From NCBI GenBank assembly GCA_964472875.1, contig CAYYMD010000007.1:1-64000 (forward strand): DNA of 64,000 bases. The letters run 5' to 3'. The translations under genes and the position numbers were made by a program. The notes beneath the pieces were generated by a model, which saw only the letters and a program-made list of their open reading frames with translations, did not search any database and was not told the DNA's origin. Positions 37,356 through 45,806 of the stretch are shown here, one piece after another. Position 1 is the first letter of the stretch. Each line of letters begins with the position of its first letter. Source of the DNA: CAYYMD01 sp964472875 (GTDB lineage: Bacteria; Planctomycetota; Phycisphaerae; SM23-33).

Positions 37356-37686
37356 AGACTGGCGATTACGTATTAAAGACATCCTCGATTCCATTGAGAA
37401 CATTCGCAACTACACAGCGGGCATGGAATATAACGAATTTGTCGACGACAGGAGAACAATCGACGCGGTCGTCAGAAATATAATAATTATAGGTGAGGCG
37501 GCTAACCACGTGTCCGAGGTGATTCAGCGCCGGAATAAGGATATTCCGTGGAAAGTGCTTCGCGATATACGAAACGTTGTAGTGCATGAATATTTCGGCA
37601 TCGACAAAGGAATTGTCTGGAGCACGGCAAAGAATGACCTTCCGCCGCTTGTTAATCCATTAAAAGAAATTCTGGAACAGAGCTAA
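37345..37686 (+). CDS. HEPN-domain toxin (DUF86)
   Basis: A 113-residue helical protein of the DUF86/HepT group. The RNase motif R-x4-H is present as RNVVVH (Arg76-His81), followed by Tyr83 in HEYFG, the residue that MntA-type partners AMPylate in other systems. The start is GTG at 37345, with GGGAGG six bases upstream, inside the end of the MNT gene. A longer frame begins at 37120 but is only the shadow of the MNT gene. Confidence 0.9.
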   Translation: MPRRDWRLRIKDILDSIENIRNYTAGMEYNEFVDDRRTIDAVVRNIIIIGEAANHVSEVIQRRNKDIPWKVLRDIRNVVVHEYFGIDKGIVWSTAKNDLPPLVNPLKEILEQS

Positions 37687-37741
37687 TAACCTAACCCAAT
37701 TTTCCAATTAAGAATCTAACCTTAGAGGCATTCGAGTATTT

Positions 37742-38395
37742 ATGAGCAAAGAATCCATGGAAAAACGCAAAGAGCGGACGAAGAAGATTATCTCCAAACT
37801 CGGCAAGAAATATCCGAACGCCACCACGGCACTGCTTCACGATGACCCGCTGCAACTGCTGGTGGCTACGATTCTTTCGGCCCAGTGCACCGACAAAAAA
37901 GTAAACTCCGTCACTGCGGAACTTTTCAGGAAACACAAAAACGCGGCCGACTTCGCCAAATTGCCCCAGCCGGCGCTGGAGAAGCAAATCCGCTCCACCG
38001 GCTTTTTCCGCAACAAGGCCAGAAACATACGCAAGTCCTGCAAAATGATAGAAGAAGATTTCGGCGGCAAGGTGCCCGACAACATGGAAGACCTTGTGAA
38101 ATTGCCGGGCGTGTCGCGCAAGACCGCCAACGTGGTTCTCGCAAACGCCTTCGGCAAAAAAGAGGGAATCGTAGTGGACACGCACGTAAAACGCCTCTCC
38201 GGCCGGCTGAAACTCACAAACAAAAAGGATCCCAAAACAATCGAGCTGGACCTGATGGAACTTGTGCCCAAAAAGCACTGGATATCATTCCCGCACATGC
38301 TGATTTATCACGGCAGGGAAACATGCACCTCGCGAAAGGCCAAGTGCGAGACGTGCATTATAAACGACCTTTGCCCCTCAGCATTCAAGGTCTGA
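37742..38395 (+). CDS. nth: Endonuclease III
   Basis: DNA glycosylase/AP lyase that removes oxidised pyrimidines. The 217-residue protein has the helix-hairpin-helix motif LPGVSRKTANVV with catalytic Lys127, Asp146 in VDTHVKRL and the [4Fe-4S] ligand set Cys195-x6-Cys202-x2-Cys205-x5-Cys211. Length is normal. It stands between a toxin-antitoxin pair and the cNMP-LDH gene on the same strand; no operon partner is obvious. Confidence 0.97.
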   Translation: MSKESMEKRKERTKKIISKLGKKYPNATTALLHDDPLQLLVATILSAQCTDKKVNSVTAELFRKHKNAADFAKLPQPALEKQIRSTGFFRNKARNIRKSCKMIEEDFGGKVPDNMEDLVKLPGVSRKTANVVLANAFGKKEGIVVDTHVKRLSGRLKLTNKKDPKTIELDLMELVPKKHWISFPHMLIYHGRETCTSRKAKCETCIINDLCPSAFKV

Positions 38396-38419
38396 ACGGC
38401 CAGAATTAGCGAGGTGACA

Positions 38420-39898
38420 ATGGACAGCCAGGAACAACTGCGCCAGATGCTGAAAAGGACGCTGTGCTTTTCCGCACTCGACGACGAGGCGCTGGACGAG
38501 ATATCCGGCCACATGTCGCAGGAGCAATACAGCAGCGGCGAGATAATATGCCGCGAGGGTGAAACCGGCAGGCAGATGTACGTAGTCTGCGACGGCCGGG
38601 TCAGTGTGCTGAAGGAAGGGAAAGGCGGCGAGCAGACGGCAATCGCCGAAGCCGGCCCGGGTCAGGTGCTCGGGGAGATGTGCCTGTTTCTGGGTGAGGG
38701 GCGCTCGGCTACGCTTAAGGCCAAAGACGATGTGCAAATCAGCGTGCTGAACAATGAACAACTGCAAAAAATACTGGCCGAGAGGCCCGACGTAGCGCAT
38801 GGACTGCTGACCTGTCTTGCTAAGCGACTACGTGGGCAGACAAAGACACTGGCCGACATCTACACGGCTGAGGCAGACGGACGACTAAAGATTGCCTTTT
38901 TCGACACGAAGCCGTACACGCGCGACACGTTCGAGCACAAGAACGACGAACGCTTCGCGCTAAAGTTTTTCCAGCCGCGGCTGAATGCCGACACCGCCTC
39001 GCTGGCCGAGGGCTTCAGGGTTGTCTGTGCTTTTGTAAATGATGACCTGTCGGCGCCGGTTATCAACCGTCTGGCCGACAGCGGCACGGAACTTATCGCC
39101 ATGCGATGCGCCGGCTACAATAACGTGGACCTGCAAACATGCGATAAGCGAGGAGTCTCGGTGATTCGCGTACCGGCGTATTCGCCGCACGCCGTGGCCG
39201 AACACGCCGTGGCGCTGATGCTGGCGCTCAACAGGCGGCTGTACCGGGCTCATTCACGCGTTCGCGAGGGCAACTTTTCGCTGGAGGGGCTGATGGGCTT
39301 CGACATGAACGGCAAGACCGCCGGAGTCATCGGCACCGGCAAAATAGGCGCCGTGGCCGCGAAGATTCTTATCGGCATCGGCTGTAATGTCCTGGCATTC
39401 GACAAATACCGCAACGATGACCTGGCGGCAATGGAGGGGTTCGAATACGTCGATATGGACCAGCTGCTGAAAGTCTCGGACATAATCACGCTGCACGTGC
39501 CGCTCTCGCGCTCGACGCGATACCTGATAGGCCACGACGCCATATCGAAGATGAAGGCGGGCGTGATGATAATAAACACCTCCCGCGGCGGGCTGGTGGA
39601 TACCCAGGCCCTGATTAACGGACTGAAAAGCGGCCATATCGGCAGCGCCGGACTGGACGTTTACGAGGAGGAAAGCGAATACTTTTTCGAAGACTTCTCC
39701 GACACGGTTATCACCGACGACATCCTGGCCCGCCTGATGACGTTCAATAACGTGATGATCACCTCCCACCAGGGATTTTTCACGCGCGAGGCGCTGGACA
39801 ACATAGCCGAAACTACCCTGGCCGGCGTCGAGGAGTTCGAATCCGGCAAGCGAGGCGAGGAACTGACAAATGGCGTGTGCGTAAAGTGTGAGGAATAA
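38420..39898 (+). CDS. Cyclic-nucleotide-binding domain fused to D-lactate dehydrogenase
   Basis: A 492-residue fusion. Residues ~10-130 form a CRP/PKA-type cyclic-nucleotide-binding domain; its phosphate-binding cassette LGEMCLFLGEGRSATL keeps the ribose-binding Glu86 and phosphate-binding Arg95. A short helix leads to residues ~155-485, an LdhA-like D-2-hydroxyacid dehydrogenase with NAD motif GTGKIG (305-310), Asp328 for NAD preference and catalytic Arg229, Glu416 and His450. The tail EYFFEDFSDTVITDDIL is very close to that of fermentative D-lactate dehydrogenase. Known LdhA proteins lack a nucleotide sensor. The start at 38420 has GAGG upstream; a GTG six bases earlier is possible. Allosteric control by cAMP or cGMP is inference. 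Confidence 0.9.
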   Translation: MDSQEQLRQMLKRTLCFSALDDEALDEISGHMSQEQYSSGEIICREGETGRQMYVVCDGRVSVLKEGKGGEQTAIAEAGPGQVLGEMCLFLGEGRSATLKAKDDVQISVLNNEQLQKILAERPDVAHGLLTCLAKRLRGQTKTLADIYTAEADGRLKIAFFDTKPYTRDTFEHKNDERFALKFFQPRLNADTASLAEGFRVVCAFVNDDLSAPVINRLADSGTELIAMRCAGYNNVDLQTCDKRGVSVIRVPAYSPHAVAEHAVALMLALNRRLYRAHSRVREGNFSLEGLMGFDMNGKTAGVIGTGKIGAVAAKILIGIGCNVLAFDKYRNDDLAAMEGFEYVDMDQLLKVSDIITLHVPLSRSTRYLIGHDAISKMKAGVMIINTSRGGLVDTQALINGLKSGHIGSAGLDVYEEESEYFFEDFSDTVITDDILARLMTFNNVMITSHQGFFTREALDNIAETTLAGVEEFESGKRGEELTNGVCVKCEE

Positions 39899-39916
39899 TC
39901 TGCGCCGCGGCCGGTA

Positions 39917-40924
39917 TTACTCGGGGCGATTTTTCGGCGTGTTATCCAGAACCTCGGATATCACATCATCGCCGGTTACGCCGTCGGCCTGGGCCTCGAA
40001 CGACATGATTAACCGGTGCCGCAGCGCCGGCGCAACCTGGGGGCGGACATCTTCGAACGCCACGTTTGCCCGTCCGGCCAGCAGGGCGCGGACCTTGGCG
40101 CCGAGGATGATTGCCTGAGCCGCCCGCGGCGAGGCGCCGTAGCGGACGTATTTGCGTGCGGACTCTGGCGCGTCGTCGCCGTCCGGATGTGTGGCCAGCA
40201 CCAGGCGGGATATGTAATCCTTTACATTTTCGGCCGCGACCACCTGTCGAGCCAGCGACTTCATGTGCTCTATCCGTTCGGCATCTGCGACCTTCCTGGC
40301 AGTGGGCTCGCTTCCGCCGGTGGTGCGGTCCATTATCTCCACCAGTTCGCCGCCGGTGGGCGAGCCGATGTTAATCTTGAACATAAAGCGGTCCACCTGT
40401 GCCTCCGGCAGCGGATAGGTGCCCTCCATCTCGATTGGGTTCTGCGTGGCGAGTGTTAAAAACGGCCGCGGCAACTCGTGCGTCGTACGCGCCACCGACA
40501 CCGTTCGTTCCTGCATGGCCTCAAGGACCGCCGACTGCGTCTTGGGCGTGGCGCGGTTTATCTCATCGGCGAGGATTATGTTGGCGAATATCGGCCCGGG
40601 CTGAAAGCGGAACTGCTTGCCGCCGGTCTCGTCCGTGGCCACGATGTCCGTGCCGGTGATGTCGGTCGGCATCAGGTCGGGCGTGAACTGTATCCTGCTG
40701 AACGTAAGGTCCAGCACGTCGGCCAGTGTGCGGACCAGCAGAGTCTTGCCGATTCCCGGAACACCCTCCAGAAGCGCATGGTTGCCGGCCATCAAACACG
40801 CCATCACCTGGTTGATTACCTCGTCATGGCCGACGATGACGCGCTTTATCTGGGCGACTATCCGCTTGTAGTCGGCCGCGAACTGCTCTATCTGCTTCTG
40901 GATGTCACCGGGCTGTTCGTTCAT
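39917..40924 (-). CDS. MoxR-family AAA+ ATPase
   Basis: A 335-residue AAA+ ATPase of the MoxR group, which act as chaperones for assembly or metal insertion, usually with von Willebrand A partners. Walker A is EGVPGIGKT (53-61), Walker B is IILADEINR, and the sensor segment ATQNPIEMEGTYPLPEAQ is diagnostic. The normal downstream DUF58 and VWA genes are missing here: the next gene downstream is the convergent cNMP-LDH gene. It starts next to the divergent GuaA-like gene. Confidence 0.93.
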   Translation of the reverse strand: MNEQPGDIQKQIEQFAADYKRIVAQIKRVIVGHDEVINQVMACLMAGNHALLEGVPGIGKTLLVRTLADVLDLTFSRIQFTPDLMPTDITGTDIVATDETGGKQFRFQPGPIFANIILADEINRATPKTQSAVLEAMQERTVSVARTTHELPRPFLTLATQNPIEMEGTYPLPEAQVDRFMFKINIGSPTGGELVEIMDRTTGGSEPTARKVADAERIEHMKSLARQVVAAENVKDYISRLVLATHPDGDDAPESARKYVRYGASPRAAQAIILGAKVRALLAGRANVAFEDVRPQVAPALRHRLIMSFEAQADGVTGDDVISEVLDNTPKNRPE

Positions 40925-41022
40925 AGCATAAATATTCTAACCGACATACAACCAGCCATATAGAACTTTTATCTCTGTTGTAAAATCATGTATATTACAC
41001 AAAATCCAATCAGGAGAATGCA

Positions 41023-41955
41023 ATGGACTACCAGAAATTTGCGGATGAGCGGATAGCGGAACTCAAAGAAACAGTCGGCGACGGGCTGGCCATCAATGCA
41101 CTCAGTGGCGGGGTGGACAGTTCGGTGGTGACGGTGCTCGGCCACAAGGCGCTCGGCGAGCAACTGAAAACCGTCTTCGTCGACAACGCCCTGATGCGCG
41201 AGAACGAGCCGCAGAACACGGTGAAAATATTCGCCGACATGGGTATTCCCGTCGAACTGGTTGATGCGCGGGAAGAATTTCTTTCGGCGCTGGCGGACCT
41301 GACGGATCCGGAGCAAAAGCGACAGGCCGTCACCGACACGTTCTATAAAAGCGTCTTCGGCCGGCTCGTGAAGGAATCCGGTGCGAAGTACCTGCTGCAC
41401 GGGACAATACTCACGGACATAGAAGAAACTGTCGCGGGCATCAAGCGGCAGCACAACATACTGTCGCAACTGGGTATAGACCCGCAGGCCGAGTACGGTT
41501 ACGAGGTCGTCGAGCCGCTGGCCACGCTCCGCAAGGACGGCGTCCGCGAAGTGGCGCGCGTGCTTGGCTTGCCGGATGAGGTCGCCGAGCGGCCGCCCTT
41601 CCCCGGTCCGGCTCTGGCGACACGCATCGTCGGCGAGGTGACCGAGCAGCGGCTGGAAACCGTCCGCACCGCTACTAAAATCGTCGAGGTCGAACTGGCC
41701 GACACGGGAGCGTTCCAGTACATGGCCGTGCTGCTTAACGATAAGGCCACCGGCATCCTCGACGGCAAGCGGGAATACGGGCAGATTATCGTGGTTCGCT
41801 GTATTCACAGTACGGATGCCCGCACGGCCACGGCCGTGGAGGTCCCCTGGGACAAACTGCACAAAATCTGCAAGACGATTACCAATATCCCCGGCGTTAA
41901 CCGCTGCCTGTATGACCTGACGCCCAAGCCCCCTGCCACCATCGAATATATCTGA
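41023..41955 (+). CDS. GuaA-like ATP pyrophosphatase without glutaminase domain
   Basis: A 310-residue protein similar to the ATP-PPase and dimerisation parts of GMP synthase. The PP-loop SGGVDSS (28-34) and the FPGPALATRIVGEV segment match GuaA. The class I glutaminase domain is missing, as in split archaeal GuaB-type enzymes. The XMP-contact motif, usually a K-x-HHNVGGLP, is replaced by GIKRQHNILSQLG, and the C-terminus ends PPATIEYI instead of the common PPGTIEWE. It may be a true two-subunit GMP synthase or a paralogue for a different substrate. AGGAG precedes the ATG. Confidence 0.75.
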   Translation: MDYQKFADERIAELKETVGDGLAINALSGGVDSSVVTVLGHKALGEQLKTVFVDNALMRENEPQNTVKIFADMGIPVELVDAREEFLSALADLTDPEQKRQAVTDTFYKSVFGRLVKESGAKYLLHGTILTDIEETVAGIKRQHNILSQLGIDPQAEYGYEVVEPLATLRKDGVREVARVLGLPDEVAERPPFPGPALATRIVGEVTEQRLETVRTATKIVEVELADTGAFQYMAVLLNDKATGILDGKREYGQIIVVRCIHSTDARTATAVEVPWDKLHKICKTITNIPGVNRCLYDLTPKPPATIEYI

Positions 41956-42002
41956 ACAATAAAAAGATTTCATATTCGCCGCGTTTCGGCCCCCCGCCGC
42001 CC

Positions 42003-42008
42003 TATAAT
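42003..42008 (+). promoter_or_regulatory. Possible -10 element of the oxygen-defence cluster
   Basis: A perfect TATAAT lies 30 bases before the first gene of the redox cluster (ATG at 42038) after a very GC-rich stretch. No convincing -35 element is present at 15-19 bases, which may mean that an activator is needed. No clear operator palindrome was found around it. Confidence 0.35.
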
Positions 42009-42037
42009 GAATCCAAGCGAACGCGGAGATAGTAATA

Positions 42038-42568
42038 ATGAGCATTCTTATGAGGATTATAATCGGCGGCGGGATAGGACTTCTGGCGGGTGCTGCGCTG
42101 GGATATTTCGGCAAGTGCACAAGCGGGGCATGCCCCTTGACGGCCAATCCGCTGCGCGGCTCGATTGTGGGGGCAATACTCGGAATATTACTGGCGGTTA
42201 CGCTTATCTCTAACGGTGTGAAAATGCCCCACGTCAGGGGAATCTCCTCTGTCGATGAATTTCGCAGCAAGGTGCTGAACACCGACATGCCGGTGCTGGT
42301 GGATTTTTACCGCCCGGACTGCCCGCCCTGCCGCCGCCTGGCGCCTGTAATAAACGACCTGGCCCAGCGTTACGCCGGGCGGGCCGACGTATACAAAATC
42401 AACATTTACGATTCCCGCGAACTGGCCGACCGTTACGACATTCAGGCCGTCCCCACGGTCATGCTGTTCGTTCCGGGCGAGAAGGAACCGCTGCGCTGGA
42501 TGGGAATCAAACCGGCCGAGGTATATAATGAGGCGATAGAGAAATCACTAACCCGGCAAAAAGGATAA
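42038..42568 (+). CDS. DUF6132-like membrane segment fused to thioredoxin domain
   Basis: A 176-residue protein. Residues 1-60 contain two glycine-rich hydrophobic helices with a CTSGACPLTANP turn between them, the pattern of the small DUF6132 membrane proteins. Residues ~68-170 form a thioredoxin fold with the active site CPPC (Cys95-Cys98) and the cis-proline in AVPTVMLF. The redox domain would be tethered to the membrane, and Cys27/Cys32 in the turn could exchange electrons with it. First gene of the cluster; tpx starts six bases later, so it is probably the reductant of the peroxidase or moves electrons across the membrane. Function is inference. Confidence 0.8.
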   Translation: MSILMRIIIGGGIGLLAGAALGYFGKCTSGACPLTANPLRGSIVGAILGILLAVTLISNGVKMPHVRGISSVDEFRSKVLNTDMPVLVDFYRPDCPPCRRLAPVINDLAQRYAGRADVYKINIYDSRELADRYDIQAVPTVMLFVPGEKEPLRWMGIKPAEVYNEAIEKSLTRQKG

Positions 42569-42574
42569 ACAGAA

Positions 42575-43093
42575 ATGAATGAGCGAACAGGAATTATTAC
42601 CTTCCAGGGCAATCCGCTCACGCTGCTCGGACCGGAGATTAACACCGGGGATAACGCCCCGGACGCCACGGTCCTGGATAACGACCTCAACGAGGTCAGG
42701 ATATCCGACTACCGCGGCAAGGTTTGCCTTATCGCCTCGGTCCCGTCGCTGGACACTTCCGTTTGCAGCACCGAGACACGGCGGTTCAATGAAGAGGCCG
42801 CGGGTCTCGGCGACGACGTGGCGGTGCTGACAATCAGCATGGACCTGCCCTTCGCCCAGCAGCGGTGGTGCGGCGCGGCCGGAATCGAGAACGTCCAAAC
42901 CCTCTCGGACCACCGCGACGCTGAGTTCGGGACCAACTGGGGCGTGCTTATTAAGGAACTACGCCTGCTGGCTCGCACCGTGTTTGTCGTGGACGCCGAC
43001 GGCAAAGTTACATATGTCCAATGGGTCAGGGAAATGACCTACGAGCCCGACTACGATGAGGCCCTGGAAGCGGTCAAACAGGCCCGGAAATAG
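42575..43093 (+). CDS. tpx: Thiol peroxidase (atypical 2-Cys peroxiredoxin)
   Basis: Reduces hydrogen peroxide and alkyl hydroperoxides with thioredoxin. The 172-residue protein has the peroxidatic Cys64 in PSLDTSVCSTETRRFN, with Thr61 and Arg69 around it, and the resolving Cys99 in QRWCGAAG. These are the Tpx hallmarks. It is six bases downstream of the thioredoxin-domain gene and 34 bases before the superoxide reductase gene. Confidence 0.95.
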   Translation: MNERTGIITFQGNPLTLLGPEINTGDNAPDATVLDNDLNEVRISDYRGKVCLIASVPSLDTSVCSTETRRFNEEAAGLGDDVAVLTISMDLPFAQQRWCGAAGIENVQTLSDHRDAEFGTNWGVLIKELRLLARTVFVVDADGKVTYVQWVREMTYEPDYDEALEAVKQARK

Positions 43094-43127
43094 AATCAAT
43101 AACCCGTCCAACTGAAAGGAACTGAAA

Positions 43128-43505
43128 ATGGCAGAAAAACATCAGGTTTACAAGTGTCAGGTATGCGGCATCGTTGCCGAGGTGCTCGACGCCGGCGAAG
43201 GTCAACTCGTCTGCTGCAATCAACCCATGGAGCTCATGGAAGAACAAACCGACGATATTACGCAGGAAAAGCACGTTCCCTGGATTCAGAAGACCGACGA
43301 CGGCGTCAAGGTGACCATCGGTAAGGCGGCGCTGCACCCGATGGAAGAGAAGCACTATATAGAATGGATTGAACTGGCCGCCGACGGTAAGGTATATAAG
43401 CAATACCTCAAGCCGCAAGATGCGCCCGAGGCGACGTTCCAGGTACAGGCCGAGGACGTATCGGCCCGCGAGTTCTGCAACGTACACGGCCTTTGGAAAG
43501 GATAA
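43128..43505 (+). CDS. dfx: Desulfoferrodoxin (2Fe superoxide reductase)
   Basis: Reduces superoxide to peroxide without producing O2, the anaerobes' alternative to superoxide dismutase. The 125-residue protein has both centres: a desulforedoxin domain with Cys10-x2-Cys13 and Cys29-Cys30, and the catalytic Fe(His)4(Cys) site from His49, His70, His76, Cys117 and His120 (FCNVHGLW at the end). EKHVP holds the catalytic Lys48 as well. It sits between tpx, which can remove the peroxide formed, and ferritin. Confidence 0.97.
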   Translation: MAEKHQVYKCQVCGIVAEVLDAGEGQLVCCNQPMELMEEQTDDITQEKHVPWIQKTDDGVKVTIGKAALHPMEEKHYIEWIELAADGKVYKQYLKPQDAPEATFQVQAEDVSAREFCNVHGLWKG

Positions 43506-43507
43506 TT

Positions 43508-44023
43508 ATGATAGACAAAAAAATAGAAGATGCGTTCAACAAGCAGATAAACGCCGAGACATTTTCGGCCTACCTTTACTGGTCGGCGGCGGCGTATTTC
43601 GATTCCATAAATCTTCCGGGCTTCGCCAACTGGATGACTTGCCAGGCGCAGGAAGAAATGGCTCACGCAATGAAATTCTACCACCACATCAATGAGCGTG
43701 GCGGACGCGTGATACTGGAGGCGATAGACGCCCCCGACACCGAATGGGACTCGGCGGTTGCGGTTTTCGAAGCGGCATACGCGCACGAAAAATATATAAC
43801 CGGCAGAATTAACGATCTTGTGGAGTTGACAGCGGCCGAGAAAGACCACGCAGCCGGACCGATGCTGCAATGGTTTGTCGCCGAGCAGATAGAGGAAGAG
43901 AGTTCGGCCGACGAGATACTTCAGAAGCTGAAGATGATAGGCGACGCAAAGGCGCCGCTGCTTATGCTGGACCGGGAACTGGCCGGTAGGGAATTTTCAC
44001 CCGCCCAGGACGAAGGAGAATAA
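43508..44023 (+). CDS. ftn: Ferritin
   Basis: Iron-storage four-helix-bundle protein of 171 residues. The ferroxidase ligands are placed as in FtnA: Glu near residue 16 (QINAETFSAYLYW), the AQEEMAHAMKFYHH segment, and the QWFVAEQIEEE helix. The ATG at 43508 lies two bases after the dfx stop with GGAAAGGA inside dfx. Iron removal limits Fenton chemistry, matching the neighbours. Confidence 0.95.
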   Translation: MIDKKIEDAFNKQINAETFSAYLYWSAAAYFDSINLPGFANWMTCQAQEEMAHAMKFYHHINERGGRVILEAIDAPDTEWDSAVAVFEAAYAHEKYITGRINDLVELTAAEKDHAAGPMLQWFVAEQIEEESSADEILQKLKMIGDAKAPLLMLDRELAGREFSPAQDEGE

Positions 44024-44025
44024 AA

Positions 44026-44511
44026 ATGGCAATTACATTCAGTGCAGATGAAATATTTGAGATGGCCGAAAAGATTGAGCGGGACGGCGCGAAGTTTTAC
44101 AAAACCGCCGCTGAAATGGCCAACGGTGAGACAGGGACAATGCTTGAGCATTTGTCCGAGATGGAAATGAACCACGAGAAAACCTTCGCACAAATGCGTG
44201 CTGAACTGAATAAGCTCGAAAAGCAACCCACCGTGGCCGATGTGGACAAGGATGCAGCTTTGTACCTGCAGTCGCTGGTTGAGGGTAAAATCTTCATGAA
44301 CGACCCGACAACGTTCTATGACGGTTCGCAGACTCTGGAAGATGTGTTCAGATTCGCCATCGGAATAGAAAGAGACTCCATCGTCTTCTACCAGGGGATG
44401 AAGGCGCTTGTCCCGAATGAGGCCGGAAAAGGAAAACTTGATGACATCATCAAGGAAGAATACGGCCACATTAATACAATTAACGCCGAGTACCGAAAGA
44501 TTACCCAGTAA
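44026..44511 (+). CDS. Rubrerythrin-type diiron protein without rubredoxin domain
   Basis: A 161-residue ferritin-like protein with two E-x-x-(H/Y) helices: ADEIFEMAEKIERDGAKFY and HLSEMEMNHEKTF in the first half, and FAIGIERDSIVFY plus IIKEEYGHI in the second. This is the erythrin (diiron) domain; the C-terminal rubredoxin zinc/iron knuckle of rubrerythrin is missing. Such proteins reduce peroxide or bind iron. It starts two bases after the ferritin stop. The electron donor may be the dfx desulforedoxin domain or the reductase downstream. Confidence 0.88.
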   Translation: MAITFSADEIFEMAEKIERDGAKFYKTAAEMANGETGTMLEHLSEMEMNHEKTFAQMRAELNKLEKQPTVADVDKDAALYLQSLVEGKIFMNDPTTFYDGSQTLEDVFRFAIGIERDSIVFYQGMKALVPNEAGKGKLDDIIKEEYGHINTINAEYRKITQ

Positions 44512-44533
44512 GCCAACAAGGTGGAGTAGCCGA

Positions 44534-45745
44534 ATGAGTGAGGTTTTTCGAGCCGAAAAGATCACCGACCACGTGTGGTGGGTAGGCGCGATCGACTGGG
44601 GCGTGAGGAATTTTCACGGCTACCTGACTTCGCGCGGAACCACTTACAATGCGTATCTTATACAGGCCGACAAGCTCACACTCGTCGATACGGTCAAAGC
44701 CCCCTTCTTCGACGAGATGATGGCGCGGATATCATCCGTCGTGGAGCCGGACAAGATAGATTACATCATATCCAACCACGCCGAGATGGACCACAGCGGC
44801 GCCCTGCCGGCCACCATCGATGCTGTCGGGCCTGAGAAAGTATTCGCCTCCAAAATGGGCGCAAAAGCGCTGAACGAACATTTTGCCATAGGCGAGCGGA
44901 TAACGGCCGTCGGTGACGGAGACAGTCTCGACCTCGGCGGCGTAAACGCGACATTCCTCGAGACCAAAATGTGCCACTGGCCGGACAGCATGGTCACTTA
45001 CCTGCACGAGGATAAACTGCTCCTGTCGCAGGATGCCTTCGGTGAGCACCTGGCCAGTTATGAAAGGTTCGCCGACCAGTTAGACCGCGACGTGGTGGAC
45101 TACGAAGCGAAAAAATACTACGCCAATATCCTCATGCCGCTGTCGAAATTCATAAAGCGCTCGCTGCAAAAAGTGCAGGAATCCGGCGTGAAACTGGACG
45201 CAGTTGCGCCGGACCACGGGCCAATATGGCGCGGCGAGGACATAAACCGCATCGTTTCCGCCTACGCCGGATGGGCCGAACGGAAGACGGCCGACAAGGC
45301 GGTGATAATTTACGACACCATGTGGAACTCCACGAACCTCATGGCGCGGGCGATAGCTGAGGGCATCGCCGCCGAAGGGACCGAAACCGTTCTCATGCCT
45401 ACGCGGAGTTGCCACCGCAGCGACATCGCCACGGAGGTCCTCGACGCTGCGGCGCTGCTGGTCGGCTCGCCGACGATTAACAACGAAATATTCCCCACGG
45501 TGGCCGACGCCATGTGCTACCTCAGGGGCCTTCGCCCCGAAGGTCTTGTCGGCGCGTCGTTCGGCTCCTACGGCTGGGGCGGTGAAGCTCCACAGATATT
45601 GCAACAAATGCTCGAAGATATGCGGGTCGATATCGTCGACGATGCCCTTAAGGTCAAATACGTTCCCACCGACGATGACCTGGTCGCATGCAGGGAACTG
45701 GGCAAAAAAGCCGCAGAAAAAATTAAGCAGAAACTGAGCGAATAA
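44534..45745 (+). CDS. fprA: Flavodiiron protein (rubredoxin:oxygen oxidoreductase type)
   Basis: Reduces O2 to water (or NO to N2O) in the cytoplasm of anaerobes. The 403-residue protein has a metallo-beta-lactamase-like domain with the diiron ligands His82, Glu84, Asp86 (HAEMDH), His148, Asp167 and His228, followed from ~residue 253 by a flavodoxin domain (YDTMWNSTNLMARAIAEG). The start at 44534 has GGAG seven bases upstream. It is the terminal O2-consuming step in this cluster; the ferredoxin/flavin reductase gene next to it is a plausible electron source. Confidence 0.96.
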   Translation: MSEVFRAEKITDHVWWVGAIDWGVRNFHGYLTSRGTTYNAYLIQADKLTLVDTVKAPFFDEMMARISSVVEPDKIDYIISNHAEMDHSGALPATIDAVGPEKVFASKMGAKALNEHFAIGERITAVGDGDSLDLGGVNATFLETKMCHWPDSMVTYLHEDKLLLSQDAFGEHLASYERFADQLDRDVVDYEAKKYYANILMPLSKFIKRSLQKVQESGVKLDAVAPDHGPIWRGEDINRIVSAYAGWAERKTADKAVIIYDTMWNSTNLMARAIAEGIAAEGTETVLMPTRSCHRSDIATEVLDAAALLVGSPTINNEIFPTVADAMCYLRGLRPEGLVGASFGSYGWGGEAPQILQQMLEDMRVDIVDDALKVKYVPTDDDLVACRELGKKAAEKIKQKLSE

Positions 45746-45806
45746 ATCCGGTTAGCCGAAGACCATAAACATTCTCGACAGGAAGGACGCCTGTACCTAC
45801 CTGAAC

